From NCBI GenBank assembly GCA_030840805.1, contig JAVEDU010000050.1:1-50990 (forward strand): a stretch of DNA of 50,990 nucleotides. Reading direction: 5' to 3'. A model generated the notes under the pieces. That model saw only the letters and a list, made by a program, of their open reading frames with translations, made no database searches and was not told the origin of the DNA. The DNA comes from Actinomycetota bacterium. GTDB lineage: Bacteria > Actinomycetota > Actinomycetes > Mycobacteriales > HKI-0501. Positions 36,682 through 45,770 of the stretch are shown in pieces; the first letter of the stretch is position 1; every line of letters starts with the position of its first letter. The translations under genes were made by a program, and so were the position numbers.

Positions 36682-38481
36682 CTAGTCCGAGCGGGTCTGG
36701 TTCACCCAGGACGCGTGCAGCCGCGCGTACGGCCCGTCCTGCCTGCGGAGCTCGGCGTGCGGCCCGCGCTGCACCACCCGGCCCGCGTCGACCACGATCA
36801 CCTCGTCGGCGGCCTCGGCGGTGGAGAGCCGGTGCGCGATCGCGAGCGTCGTCCGGCCGCGGGTGAGCGAGTCGAGCGCCCGCTGGAGCCGCACCTCGGT
36901 CGCCGGGTCCACCGCGCTGGTCGCCTCGTCGAGCACCAGCAGGTCCGGGTCGGCGACGTACGCGCGGGCGATCGCGACCAACTGACGCTCGCCGACGGAC
37001 AGCGACTCGCCACGCTCCCCGACCGGGGTGGCGGCGCCGTGCGGCAGTCCGTCCAGCCAGTCGGCGAGGCCGAGCTCGGTGAACGCCAGCTCGATGTCCT
37101 CGTCGGACAGGTCGGCGCGCCCGTACCGCACGTTGTCCGCCACCGTCGCGTCGAACAGGAACCCGTCCTGCGGCACCATCACGACCCGCCGCCGCAGCGA
37201 GGAGAACCGCACGTCCCGCAGCGGTACGCCGGACAGCAGCACCTCGCCCCGCGCCGGGTCCATCAGCCGGGTGAGCAGCTTCGCGAAGGTGGTCTTCCCC
37301 GAGCCCGTCTCCCCCACCACCGCGACGCGGGTCTGCGCCGGGATGTCGAGGTCGACATCGGCGAGCACCTCCGGCCCGCCGGGGTACGCGAAGTGCACGT
37401 GCTCGAAGCGGACGCTCAGCGGCCCCGCCGGCAGGTCCCGGCCCCGCTCGCCGGGGTCGGGAACGTCGGGCCTGGTGTCCAGCACGCCGAGCACGCGGCG
37501 CCAGCCGGCGATCGCGTTCTGGGCCTCGTTCAGCACCTCGGTCGAGATCTGCACCGGCTGGACGAACAGCGCCACCAGCAGCAGGAACCCGGTCAGCTCG
37601 CCGACCGTCAGCTGCCCGTCCAGGCCGAGCAGGACGCCGACGACGACCACGCCGGCGTTGGCGAGACCGGCCACGATCTCGCCGACGGAGAACGTGAGGA
37701 CGCTGAACCGCAGGGCCGCGAACTGCGCGGTGCGGTACCGCTCGATGCTGGAGTCCAGCCGCCGGGCCGTCCGGTCCGTCACGCCGTACGCCCGGATCAC
37801 CGGCGCGCCGACGACGGACTCGGCGATCGCGCCGAGCAGGTCGCCGACCCGCTCGCGCACCGTGCCGTACGCCACCGCGAGGCGCCGCTGGAAGTACCGC
37901 ACCGCGAACACCAGCGGCAGGAAGCAGACGTACACCAGCAGCGTGAGCTGCCAGGAGTACACCAGCATGATCACCGTCGCCAGCAGCACCTGGCCGAGAC
38001 TGACCAGCAGCAGGACGCCGCCCCACTGCACGAACTGGCTGATCTGGTCCACATCGCTGGTGACGCGGGAGACGAGCGAGCCGCGCCGCTCGGACTGCTG
38101 GTGCAGCATCGACAGGTCGTGGACGTGCCGGAACGCCTTGGTCCGCAGGGTGGCGAGCGCGGTCTCGCTCGTGCGGAACAGCCGGACGTTCATCGCGAAC
38201 GCCGACACCGCCGTCCCCACCAGGATCGCGGCGGCGATCGACACGAACGTCGCGATGAGCCCGAGGTCGGGGCCGTGCGCGCCGCGGAGGCCGTGGTCGA
38301 CGGTCTGCTGCACCGCGATCGGGACGACCACGCGTCCCGCGGTGGCGAGCAGCGCCAGCAGGAGCGTGCCGCCGAGCCCGGCCCGCAGCTCGGGGGTCAG
38401 CTGGATGCCGCGGACGAACGTGCGCCAGGTGGTCTCCGGCTCGTTCGCGGTGGGGTCGCCGGCGGTCGTCGGCGCGCTCAT
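36682..38481 (-). CDS. ABC exporter half-transporter, catalytically complete NBD
   Basis: A 599-aa protein: a type IV ABC exporter membrane domain (residues ~20-320, six helices) then an NBD. Walker A is GETGSGKTT, Walker B is LLVLDEATSAVDP with the catalytic Glu, and the switch His is in AIAHRLST. Its signature motif is degenerate (LSVGERQ rather than LSGGQ). It overlaps the upstream half-transporter (ATGA) and surely forms a heterodimer with it, in the manner of BmrCD or TM287/288. Its own Walker sites face the partner's intact LSGGQ to make the active ATP site. Substrate unknown; multidrug or lipid export is usual for the family. Confidence 0.94.
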   Translation of the reverse strand: MSAPTTAGDPTANEPETTWRTFVRGIQLTPELRAGLGGTLLLALLATAGRVVVPIAVQQTVDHGLRGAHGPDLGLIATFVSIAAAILVGTAVSAFAMNVRLFRTSETALATLRTKAFRHVHDLSMLHQQSERRGSLVSRVTSDVDQISQFVQWGGVLLLVSLGQVLLATVIMLVYSWQLTLLVYVCFLPLVFAVRYFQRRLAVAYGTVRERVGDLLGAIAESVVGAPVIRAYGVTDRTARRLDSSIERYRTAQFAALRFSVLTFSVGEIVAGLANAGVVVVGVLLGLDGQLTVGELTGFLLLVALFVQPVQISTEVLNEAQNAIAGWRRVLGVLDTRPDVPDPGERGRDLPAGPLSVRFEHVHFAYPGGPEVLADVDLDIPAQTRVAVVGETGSGKTTFAKLLTRLMDPARGEVLLSGVPLRDVRFSSLRRRVVMVPQDGFLFDATVADNVRYGRADLSDEDIELAFTELGLADWLDGLPHGAATPVGERGESLSVGERQLVAIARAYVADPDLLVLDEATSAVDPATEVRLQRALDSLTRGRTTLAIAHRLSTAEAADEVIVVDAGRVVQRGPHAELRRQDGPYARLHASWVNQTRSD

Positions 38482-40319
38482 GCCAACGCCTCGTCGGCCA
38501 GCTCGGCGGCGCGGTCGCGCTCGCGGTCCCGCTCGGCCTCCTCGTACGCGGTGACGAGCCGGGTGTAGCCGGGCACCCGGGACAGCAGCTCCGCGTGCGT
38601 ACCGCGGCCGACGACCCGCCCGCGGTCGAGGAACACCACCTCGTCGGCCAGCGCGATCGTCGCCCGCCGGTACGCCACCACCAGCACGGTGGTGCCCTGC
38701 GCGGACGCGCGCAGCCCGGCGAGGATCGCCTGCTCGACCGCCGGGTCGACGGCGCTCGTCGCGTCGTCGAGGACCAGCAGCCGGGGCCGCCGGACCAGCG
38801 CGCGCGCGAGGGCGAGCCGCTGGCGCTGACCGCCGGACAGGCTGGCGCCGCGCTCCCCCACCATCGTGTCGAGACCCTCGGGCAGCGCCCGGACGAACCG
38901 GTCGGCCTGGGCCAGCCCCAGCGCCTCCCAGACCCGGTCGTCGGGCACGTCCACGCCCAGGGCGACGTTGCCCCGCACCGTGTCGTCGAACACGAACGTC
39001 GTCTGCGGCACGAGCGCCACGCCGTCGGCGAGCGCGCCGCGCCTCAGCTCCCGGACGTCCCGGCCGTCCAGCCGGACCTCGCCGTACGCCGGGTCGACCA
39101 GCCGGGCCACGAGCGTGGTCACGGTGGACTTGCCGGCCCCGGTCGGCCCCACCAGCGCCACGGTGCGCCCGGCGGCCACGTCGAACGTCACGTCCCGCAG
39201 CACCGGCGTCTCGCCGTAGGTGAACGCCACGTTCGCCAGCTCCAGGGCGGCCGGGCCGGTGCGCTCCGGTGCCGGCGCGTCGCCGTACGGCATCGACCCG
39301 GTCGCGGTCAGCACCCCCTGCACCCGGTCCCACCCGACGACGCTGCGCGGCAGCTCGCCGAGCACCCAGCCGATCGCCCGGATGGGGAACGCCAGCACGG
39401 TGAACAGGAACGCGACGCTGACCACGTCCGCCACCTCGACGGCCCCGGCCCGCAGCCGGAACGCGCCGACGACGAGCACCGCGAGCGTGCCCAGCTGCGG
39501 CAGGGCGTCCATCGCCGGGTCGAACAGCCCACGGACCCGGCCCACCGCGACCAGGGCGTCGCGGAGCTCGACCGCCTTGGCGCCGAACCGCGCCGTCTCG
39601 TGGGCCTCCCGGCCGAGCGTCTTCACCACGAGCGCACCGTCGAAGCTCTCGTGCGCCAGCGTGCTCACCTCGGCCCGCAGCTGCTGGGCGCGGGTCATCC
39701 GCGGCGACATCCGGCGGGAGTACGCGACGTTCACCGCGAACACCGCCGGGAACACCGCCAGCCCGACCAGTGCCAGCACCCAGTCCGTCGCGACCAGGGC
39801 GCCGGTCGCGACGATCAGCATCACCACCGTGCCCACCGCGAACGGGAACGGCGCGATCGGGAACCAGGTCGCCTCCACGTCCGCGTTCGCGTTCGACAGC
39901 AGGGAGCCGGTGGGGTGGCGGTGGTGCCAGGACAGCGGCAGGTCGAGGTACCGGCGGGTCACCTCGCGGCGGTACCGGGCCTGGAGGCGGAACTGCATCC
40001 CGCCCGCACCCAGCCGCCGCCCGAGGATGCCGAGCACCCGCAGCAGCGCCACGCCGAGGAGCACGGCGGCGGCGGCGGCGAGCGCACCGGCGGTCGTCTG
40101 GCCGGAGTCCAGCGCCGGGACGACGACCCGGCCGGTGACCGCGCCGATCACGTACGCACCGGCGACCGTCAGGCCCCCGAACAGCGCCGAGCCCAGCACC
40201 GACACCGCGAAGATCCGCGGCTCGTGCCGGACGGCCACCCACAGCACGCCCAGCCCTCGTCGCAGGACGTCGGTGCGGGCCTTGTGCTCCACATCGTCCC
40301 GGCTGTCCACCACTACCAC
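38478..40319 (-). CDS. ABC exporter half-transporter, degenerate NBD
   Basis: About 613 aa, membrane domain plus NBD. Walker A is GPTGAGKST and the signature LSGGQRQR is intact, but the catalytic Glu after Walker B is Asp (LLVLDDATSAVDP) and the switch-loop His is Tyr (VVAYRRATIALADE). These losses complement the partner's deviant signature, so the heterodimer has one active and one degenerate ATP site. Start choice is uncertain: I use the GTG at 40319, preceded by GGAGAG. An ATG at 40364 would add 15 residues but has no ribosome site. It is divergent from the TIGR03085 gene. Confidence 0.9.
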   Translation of the reverse strand: MVVVDSRDDVEHKARTDVLRRGLGVLWVAVRHEPRIFAVSVLGSALFGGLTVAGAYVIGAVTGRVVVPALDSGQTTAGALAAAAAVLLGVALLRVLGILGRRLGAGGMQFRLQARYRREVTRRYLDLPLSWHHRHPTGSLLSNANADVEATWFPIAPFPFAVGTVVMLIVATGALVATDWVLALVGLAVFPAVFAVNVAYSRRMSPRMTRAQQLRAEVSTLAHESFDGALVVKTLGREAHETARFGAKAVELRDALVAVGRVRGLFDPAMDALPQLGTLAVLVVGAFRLRAGAVEVADVVSVAFLFTVLAFPIRAIGWVLGELPRSVVGWDRVQGVLTATGSMPYGDAPAPERTGPAALELANVAFTYGETPVLRDVTFDVAAGRTVALVGPTGAGKSTVTTLVARLVDPAYGEVRLDGRDVRELRRGALADGVALVPQTTFVFDDTVRGNVALGVDVPDDRVWEALGLAQADRFVRALPEGLDTMVGERGASLSGGQRQRLALARALVRRPRLLVLDDATSAVDPAVEQAILAGLRASAQGTTVLVVAYRRATIALADEVVFLDRGRVVGRGTHAELLSRVPGYTRLVTAYEEAERDRERDRAAELADEALA

Positions 40320-40415
40320 CCGTACGCCCCGCTCTCCGCTGCTGCCGTCGTCGCACCCTCTCATCCAAGTGCGGCAGGACCGATCACATTCCGTCACTGC
40401 CACTAGCATGCGGCC

Positions 40416-41051
40416 GTGACCACCTACTCCCGGGACGAACGCGCCGCCCTCGCCGACCTGATGACCGAGCTCGGGCCGGACGCGCCGACGCTCTGCGGCA
40501 GCTGGACCACGCGGGATCTCGCCGCGCACCTCGTGGCGCGGGAACGCCGGCCGGACACCGCCCTCGGCGCCCTGGTGCCCGGCTTCGGCGGCTGGGCGGA
40601 GCGGGGGCGGACCGACCTGCGCGACGGTACCTCGTGGGACGAGCTGCTCGGCCGGCTCCGCGCCGGGGCGCCCCCGTGGTCCCCGATGGGGAACCCGCTC
40701 ACGGAGTCCGCCGTCAACCTGCTGGAGTTCTTCGTCCACCACGAGGACGTCCGGCGGGCCCAACCCGGGTGGGGCCCGCGGGCGTTGCCGAGCGGGCTGG
40801 AGGACGAGCTGTGGTCCCGGGTGAAGCTGGCCGGCGGCCTGGCGACGCGCTCCTGGCCGGGCGGGCTCACCGTGTCCGCGCAGGGCGGCCGGACCCAGCG
40901 GCTCCGGCGGGGCAAGCCCGACGTCACGGTCAGCGGGACGCCGAGCGAGCTGGCGCTGTTCTGCACCGGCCGGCAGCGGGTCGCCCGGGTGGGCCTCGAC
41001 GGGCCGGACGACGCGGTGGCGGCGCTGACCGCGGCGCGGTTCGCGATCTAG
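40416..41051 (+). CDS. TIGR03085-type metal-binding protein (DinB/mycothiol-maleylpyruvate isomerase fold)
   Basis: A 211-aa protein with the four-helix N-terminal fold: LCGSWTTRDLAAHLVARERR supplies the first His, and ESAVNLLEFFVHHEDVRRAQPGW carries the FVHHEDVRR motif typical of the TIGR03085 family and its second and third metal ligands. The C-terminal part (GGLTVSAQGG to the end) resembles the small SCP2-like domain. This actinobacterial family probably uses zinc, perhaps with mycothiol; its reaction is unknown. A TAGCAT hexamer 6 bp before the GTG start indicates a leaderless transcript. Confidence 0.88.
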   Translation: MTTYSRDERAALADLMTELGPDAPTLCGSWTTRDLAAHLVARERRPDTALGALVPGFGGWAERGRTDLRDGTSWDELLGRLRAGAPPWSPMGNPLTESAVNLLEFFVHHEDVRRAQPGWGPRALPSGLEDELWSRVKLAGGLATRSWPGGLTVSAQGGRTQRLRRGKPDVTVSGTPSELALFCTGRQRVARVGLDGPDDAVAALTAARFAI

Positions 41052-41093
41052 CGGATCTCGTCCGGCACCCCGCGCCGGTCTGGCTCCGGTGGG

Positions 41094-42107
41094 CTAGCGC
41101 CGCCGGGCCGTCGACGCGCGGGCCACGACGCGCGTCGGCACCTGGACGCCGGCACCCGCGCCGTCGCCGCCCTCGATGAGGTCCACGACGACCTCGGCCG
41201 CCCGCCGGCCGAGCTCCCGCGGGTGCAGGTACACGCCGGTGACCTGCGGCGAGGTGAGCTGGAGTGAGCCGCTGTCGACGGCGCTGCACACCGCCAGCTC
41301 CTCGGGGACCCGTACCCCGCGCCGCTGCGCCTCGTGCAGCACGCCGAGGGCCAGATCCTCACAGCTCGCGAAGATCGAGTCCGGCGGCTCCGGCCCGTCG
41401 AGCAGGGCGCCGAGCGCCCGGGCCGCCGCGTCCTCCGTCGGTGGCTCGGCCACCTCGACGACCCGCGGCGTGAGGCCGTGCCGCTCGGCCCACGCGAGGT
41501 AGGCGTCGCAGAGGTCGCGGGTGTACGACCGGGAGGTCTCCGTGGTGAGCAGCGCGGGACGGGAGTACCCGTTCGCCGCCAGGTGCCCGAGCATCTCCCG
41601 GGCCGCCGCCCGGTGGTCGTTGTCGACGACCGCGACCGGCAGGTCCGACCGGAGCGGCCGGCCGGTCGTCACCACCGGGCGGCGGCCCCACGGTCCCGCG
41701 AACAGCGGCTCGTCGCCGCGCGGGTCCACGACGATCGCGCCGTCGACGGCGAACTCGTCCATGCTCTGGGCGTCGACGTTCGGGGGCGTGAGGATCAGCG
41801 CGTAGCCCCGCTCGGCCGCGGCCTCGGAGGCGCCGTTCAGCACCTCGAGGAAGTAGTCGGACCTCGGGATCAGCGCGCTGCCCCCGGTCGGCGCCGTGAA
41901 CGCCGCGATCTGGATCGCGACGGTCCGGCTCTTGCGGGTGACCAGCTGCTGGGCGTGGACGTTCGGGCGGTACCCCAGGTCGACGGCGACCTGGGCGACG
42001 CGCCGGCGGGTGGTCTCGGCGACCCGGCCCTGCCCGTTGAGGACGTGCGAGACCGTCGTGATCGAGACGCCCGCCGCCTCGGCGACCTCGCGGATCGTCG
42101 CGGCCAC
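41094..42107 (-). CDS. LacI-family transcriptional regulator of the adjacent catabolic operon
   Basis: A 337-aa repressor. The HTH is at residues ~3-30 (TIREVAEAAGVSITTVSH then VLNGQGRV), the hinge follows (GYRPNVHAQQLVTRKS) and a periplasmic-binding-like effector domain spans about 58-330 (SALIPRSDYFLEVLNGAS, VDGAIVVDPRGDEP and SIFASCEDLALGVL). The GTG start has GGGGGAG in front. It lies 91 bp downstream of the permease on the same strand, so it may be read through as the last operon gene. The two matched 18-bp sites at 47328 and 47551 have the CG-centred AAACG-type core this family binds. Confidence 0.92.
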   Translation of the reverse strand: MAATIREVAEAAGVSITTVSHVLNGQGRVAETTRRRVAQVAVDLGYRPNVHAQQLVTRKSRTVAIQIAAFTAPTGGSALIPRSDYFLEVLNGASEAAAERGYALILTPPNVDAQSMDEFAVDGAIVVDPRGDEPLFAGPWGRRPVVTTGRPLRSDLPVAVVDNDHRAAAREMLGHLAANGYSRPALLTTETSRSYTRDLCDAYLAWAERHGLTPRVVEVAEPPTEDAAARALGALLDGPEPPDSIFASCEDLALGVLHEAQRRGVRVPEELAVCSAVDSGSLQLTSPQVTGVYLHPRELGRRAAEVVVDLIEGGDGAGAGVQVPTRVVARASTARRR

Positions 42108-42198
42108 TCCACTCCCCCATCGCGCAGCCGGTCGTTGCCGGGAAACGTACACCGCCGGGGCGGGGGCGGGCCGGTTCCCCCGCCCCCGCCCGCGGCGG

Positions 42199-43686
42199 CT
42201 AGGCGACCACCTCGGCGACGGGCTCCACCGCGGGCTCCTCCTCGCCGTAGACCTCGCGCGGCTCCGGGAACACCCAGATCACGGCGGGGTACAGCACCGC
42301 GGCGACGGCGCCCGCGACGAGGAACCCGATGTCCGCCCCGCCGGCCAGCGTGGCGCCGGGCGCCACGAACCACGCGTTGCTGGTGAAGAACAGCCCCGCC
42401 GTCGCGGCGACCATCCACGCGCCCATGCCGCGCGGGTTGAAGCCGTGCCAGTACCAGTAGATGCCGCCCCGCTCGCCGCGGTTGAACACCTGGAGGGCGT
42501 CGGCGTCGTAGTAGGCCTTCCGGTGGAAGTGGCCGACCACGACCATCACGATCCACGGGATGGAGAAGCAGGCCAGCAGCGTCAGGAACACGCCGACCGC
42601 CGCGGAGATCGCCTGGTTGAAGTGGCCGACGTACACCAGGGCGGCGGAGGCCGCGCACGCGAGGAGCGTCGCCTGCACCCGGTTGAGCCTCGGGATGATC
42701 GCCGAGGTGTCCAGGCCCGTGCCGTAGGTGTTGATCACGGCCTGCGCGGTACCGGACGCGAGGCCCAGGTAGATCAGCGCCGGCACGAACCACAGCGGAG
42801 CGCCCTCGACGAGCCCCAGCACGTACGGCGTGTCCGCCGACGCGGTCCCCGAGGAGAACAGCGCCGCCGACGTGAACGTGCCCCACATGAACGGGCCGCC
42901 CATGCCGAACAGGCCGCCGAGGAACATCATCCGCACGACCGAGCGGTCGGCGTGCAGCTTGCGGGAGATGTGCCGCGTCCAGTCACCCGCGTACGCACCG
43001 TAGGACGCGACCGTCGACCCGCAGATCAGCGCGGACAGCAGCCAGGTGGCCCAGAACGACCCCAGCTCGTACTCCCCGGTCCCGGCGTAGGACGGGTCGA
43101 AGTCCCGGCCGTACACCACCAGGCCGACCAGGATGCACAGCCCGGCGGTCGGGATCATGAACCGCTGCGCGGCGACCATGTTGGCGTGGCCGAGGATCGA
43201 CACGATCGTGACGATCACGCTGAGCACGCCGTACGCCACCAGCCGCGGCACCGTCGTGTCCTCGACCCCGAAGAACCGCGACAGCGCCCCGGCGAGGGCG
43301 TCGCCGCCCGTCCAGATCGAGAGCGCCGCGAACGCGAGCGACGCCGACGCCTCGAGGAACGAGCCGAGCAGCCGCCCGGCGACGCCGAAGAACGCGCCAC
43401 TGGAGACGGGGTTGTTCGTGCCCGTCCGCGGGCCCATCAGGCCCATCGGCGCCAGCAGCGCGGCCCCGAACGCGGAGCCGACCACCACCGCGCTCGCCGC
43501 CTGCCACCAGCTCAGGCCGAAGGCGATCGGGAACCAGCCGATGATGATGATGCTGAACGTCAGGCTGCCGCCGAAGAGGATCGTGAACAGGTTCTTCGGG
43601 GACGAGTGCCGTTCCTCCTCCGGGATGTGCTCGATCCCGTACTGCTCGATCTTCCCTACCCGGTCCTTCTCGTGTACCGAACTCAC
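42199..43686 (-). CDS. NCS1-family purine/cytosine/hydantoin-type permease
   Basis: A 495-aa membrane protein with about 12 helices and the NCS1 hallmarks: a hydrophilic N-terminus with IEQYGIEHIPEEERH, then GPRTGTNNPVSSGAFFG after helix 2, and a C-terminal segment with FNRGERGGIYWYWHGFNPR. Family members take up nucleobases, allantoin, hydantoins or thiamine precursors by Na+ or H+ symport. The GTG start overlaps the hydrolase stop (GTGA). As the only transporter in the operon, it probably imports the substrate that the GS-like enzyme acts on. Confidence 0.9.
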   Translation of the reverse strand: MSSVHEKDRVGKIEQYGIEHIPEEERHSSPKNLFTILFGGSLTFSIIIIGWFPIAFGLSWWQAASAVVVGSAFGAALLAPMGLMGPRTGTNNPVSSGAFFGVAGRLLGSFLEASASLAFAALSIWTGGDALAGALSRFFGVEDTTVPRLVAYGVLSVIVTIVSILGHANMVAAQRFMIPTAGLCILVGLVVYGRDFDPSYAGTGEYELGSFWATWLLSALICGSTVASYGAYAGDWTRHISRKLHADRSVVRMMFLGGLFGMGGPFMWGTFTSAALFSSGTASADTPYVLGLVEGAPLWFVPALIYLGLASGTAQAVINTYGTGLDTSAIIPRLNRVQATLLACAASAALVYVGHFNQAISAAVGVFLTLLACFSIPWIVMVVVGHFHRKAYYDADALQVFNRGERGGIYWYWHGFNPRGMGAWMVAATAGLFFTSNAWFVAPGATLAGGADIGFLVAGAVAAVLYPAVIWVFPEPREVYGEEEPAVEPVAEVVA

Positions 43687-44381
43687 AGGTCCACTCCCCT
43701 CTCTCCTTCGACGAGCCACTGGAACGGGCGCAGGTGCCGGCGATCGGCGCCGTACTCGAACTCCGGATGCCACTGGAGCCCGAACAGGTCGGGTCCCTCG
43801 ATCGCCTCGATGGCGCCGTCGGGGCTCCACGCCGACGGGACGAGCACGTCGCCCGCATCGGCGACGGCCTGGTGGTGCTCGGAGTTGACCTCCGACAGCC
43901 CGCCGAGGATCCGTTCCGCGAGGCTGCCCGGCTCCGCCTTCACCGCGTGGCGGAGGCCGGCGTAGCCGCGGTCGTGCTCGGTCTCGATGTGCAGCTCGAA
44001 CCCGGCGGCCGGCAGGTCCTGGACCAGCCGGCCGCCCGTCGCGGCCGCCATCAGCTGGGCGCCCCGGCAGATGCCGAGCACCCGGACGCCGGCCGACATC
44101 GCCCAGCGCAGCGCCCGCGTCTCGACCTCGTCACGGAGACGGTCGAGCGCGTGGAGCGTCGCGGTGGGCTTCGCCCCGTACCGCTCCGGGGCGATGTCCC
44201 CGCCCCCGGCGAGCAACAGCGCCTCGGTGTGCCCGAGCACGCGGTACAGCCGCTCGTCGTCGCCGAGGGTCGCCGGCAGGAGCAGCGGGGTTCCCCCCGC
44301 CGCCAGCACGGCATCCACGTACGGGCGGGGGATCGCCAGGTCGCCCCTGGCGTGCCCCACCACGATGCCGACGGTGGTCAC
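43683..44381 (-). CDS. Gamma-glutamyl hydrolase of the PuuD type (class I amidotransferase fold)
   Basis: A 232-aa peptidase C26-like protein. The nucleophile Cys is in VLGICRGAQLMAAATGG, the catalytic His and Glu in FGLQWHPEFEY, and LLLAGGGDIAPERYG precedes them as in PuuD and related gamma-glutamyl-GABA hydrolases. VNSEHHQAV matches the family's NSxHHQ motif. It should release glutamate from a gamma-glutamyl amide made by the GlnT-type enzyme upstream, with which it overlaps (GTGA). The amine or amide substrate is unknown. Confidence 0.9.
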   Translation of the reverse strand: MTTVGIVVGHARGDLAIPRPYVDAVLAAGGTPLLLPATLGDDERLYRVLGHTEALLLAGGGDIAPERYGAKPTATLHALDRLRDEVETRALRWAMSAGVRVLGICRGAQLMAAATGGRLVQDLPAAGFELHIETEHDRGYAGLRHAVKAEPGSLAERILGGLSEVNSEHHQAVADAGDVLVPSAWSPDGAIEAIEGPDLFGLQWHPEFEYGADRRHLRPFQWLVEGERGVDL

Positions 44382-45736
44382 AGGTTCAGCAGGTAGGCCG
44401 CGCGCTCGCTGTCGGTGACCTCGAGGTGGGCGCGCTCCCACTCGGCGACCTTCATCTCCGCGTAGTCCTTCACGAAGGCCTCGTGGAACACCTCGTGGGT
44501 CAGCGGGTCGTTCTCGAAGGCCTCGACCGCGTCGAGCAGCGTCCTCGGCAGGTCCTCGACCTCACTCATGTACGCCAGGTCGTCCCGCGCCTGGCCCGGG
44601 TCGGTGCCCTTGCGGATGCCGTCGAGACCGGCGGCGAGCATGAACGCGGCCGTGAGGTAGGTGTTCGCCGCGCTGTCCACCGCGCGGTTCTCCACCGCGG
44701 GCCGGTTGGCGGGCATCCGCAGCATGCAGGACCGGTTGTTGAACCCGTAGCTGATCTTGGTCGGCGCCCAGGAGATCTGGCCGTCCGCGAGCCGCGGGAC
44801 GAGCCGGCGGTAGGAGTTCGTGGTCGGGTTCGCCAGGGCGGACAGCGCCCGGGCGTGGGCCAGGATGCCGCCGACGAAGTGATAGGTCTCCTTCGACCAC
44901 GCCTCCCGTCCGGTGCCGCCGGGGACGCGGAACATGTTCTCGCCGTTCTCCGTGCTCTCCAGGCTCATGTTGAAATGCGCGCCCGAGCCCCAGACGTCCG
45001 CGTACGGCTTCGGCATGAAGGTGGCGAGCAGCCCGCACTCCTTGGCCGCCTGGCGTGCCATCAGCCGGAACAGGGTCAGCTTGTCGGCCGACTCCACCAC
45101 CGGCGCGTGCGCGAAGTCGAACTCGTACTGCCCCTCGCCGCCCTCGGAGTCGAAGCTGTACAGCCCGAAGTCGAGCTCGTCCATGTACGAGCACATCCGG
45201 TCGAGGAAGGGCATCGCGTCCAACGTGGACTCCACGTCGTACGCCGGTGACGGCTTGACCTCCCCGGAGAGGGCCATCGGGATCAGCCGCCCCTCCACCA
45301 GGGACTCCGGCTTGAAGACGTAGAACTCGGGCTCCACACCCAGCTGCGCGACGTAGCCCATCTCGGCCGCCGCGGCGACCTGCTTCTTGAGGATCGAGCG
45401 GGGGCACAGGGCGTACGGCTCGCGACCACCGAACGACATGTCGGCGACCATCCAGGCCACGGTGCGGTCCCAGGGCAGGATCTTGAGCGTCGAGAGGTCC
45501 GGGATGCCGGCGACCTCGTCCTCGACCGGGTTCATCCGGCCGATGCCGCCCATGCCCCGAGGGGTGTACCGCTCGGACCCGGCGGCCAGGTTCGGCAGGT
45601 GGTCGATCGGCACCATCTTCGACTTCGGCCGGCCGAGCACGTCGATCCAGCTGGCGACGGCGTACTTCACGCCGCGGCCGGCCAGGTCGACGGCGAGCTG
45701 GCGGTGTTCCTGGGCAATTTCGCTGACGGTGTCCAC
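44378..45736 (-). CDS. GlnT/GMAS-type glutamine synthetase-like ligase
   Basis: A 452-aa GS-family protein of the GlnT or gamma-glutamylmethylamide synthetase branch, shown by GVKYAVASWIDVLGRPKSKM and VPIDHLPNL near the N-terminus (GmaS/GlnT enzymes have VKY..FVD..G.PKAK.VP). Catalytic motifs: LGVEPEFYVF, SEGGEGQYEFDFAHAP, GSGAHFNMSLES, NSYRRLVPR, ISYGFNNRSCMLRMP and ENRAVDSAANTYL. It should gamma-glutamylate an amine or ammonia using ATP. GAGGAGA precedes the GTG. It is followed by a PuuD-type hydrolase, so the pair can make and then cleave a gamma-glutamyl intermediate as in Puu-type amine catabolism. Confidence 0.9.
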   Translation of the reverse strand: MDTVSEIAQEHRQLAVDLAGRGVKYAVASWIDVLGRPKSKMVPIDHLPNLAAGSERYTPRGMGGIGRMNPVEDEVAGIPDLSTLKILPWDRTVAWMVADMSFGGREPYALCPRSILKKQVAAAAEMGYVAQLGVEPEFYVFKPESLVEGRLIPMALSGEVKPSPAYDVESTLDAMPFLDRMCSYMDELDFGLYSFDSEGGEGQYEFDFAHAPVVESADKLTLFRLMARQAAKECGLLATFMPKPYADVWGSGAHFNMSLESTENGENMFRVPGGTGREAWSKETYHFVGGILAHARALSALANPTTNSYRRLVPRLADGQISWAPTKISYGFNNRSCMLRMPANRPAVENRAVDSAANTYLTAAFMLAAGLDGIRKGTDPGQARDDLAYMSEVEDLPRTLLDAVEAFENDPLTHEVFHEAFVKDYAEMKVAEWERAHLEVTDSERAAYLLNL

Positions 45737-45770
45737 GTCGATCTCTCCTCGGTCGGGGTGAAAGGTTGTG

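Noticed and set aside
36524-38026. 500-codon open frame overlapping the ABC exporter and the palindrome at 36605
   Set aside because: It is an out-of-frame shadow of the exporter, rich in Arg/Ala/Gly, and runs through a terminator.
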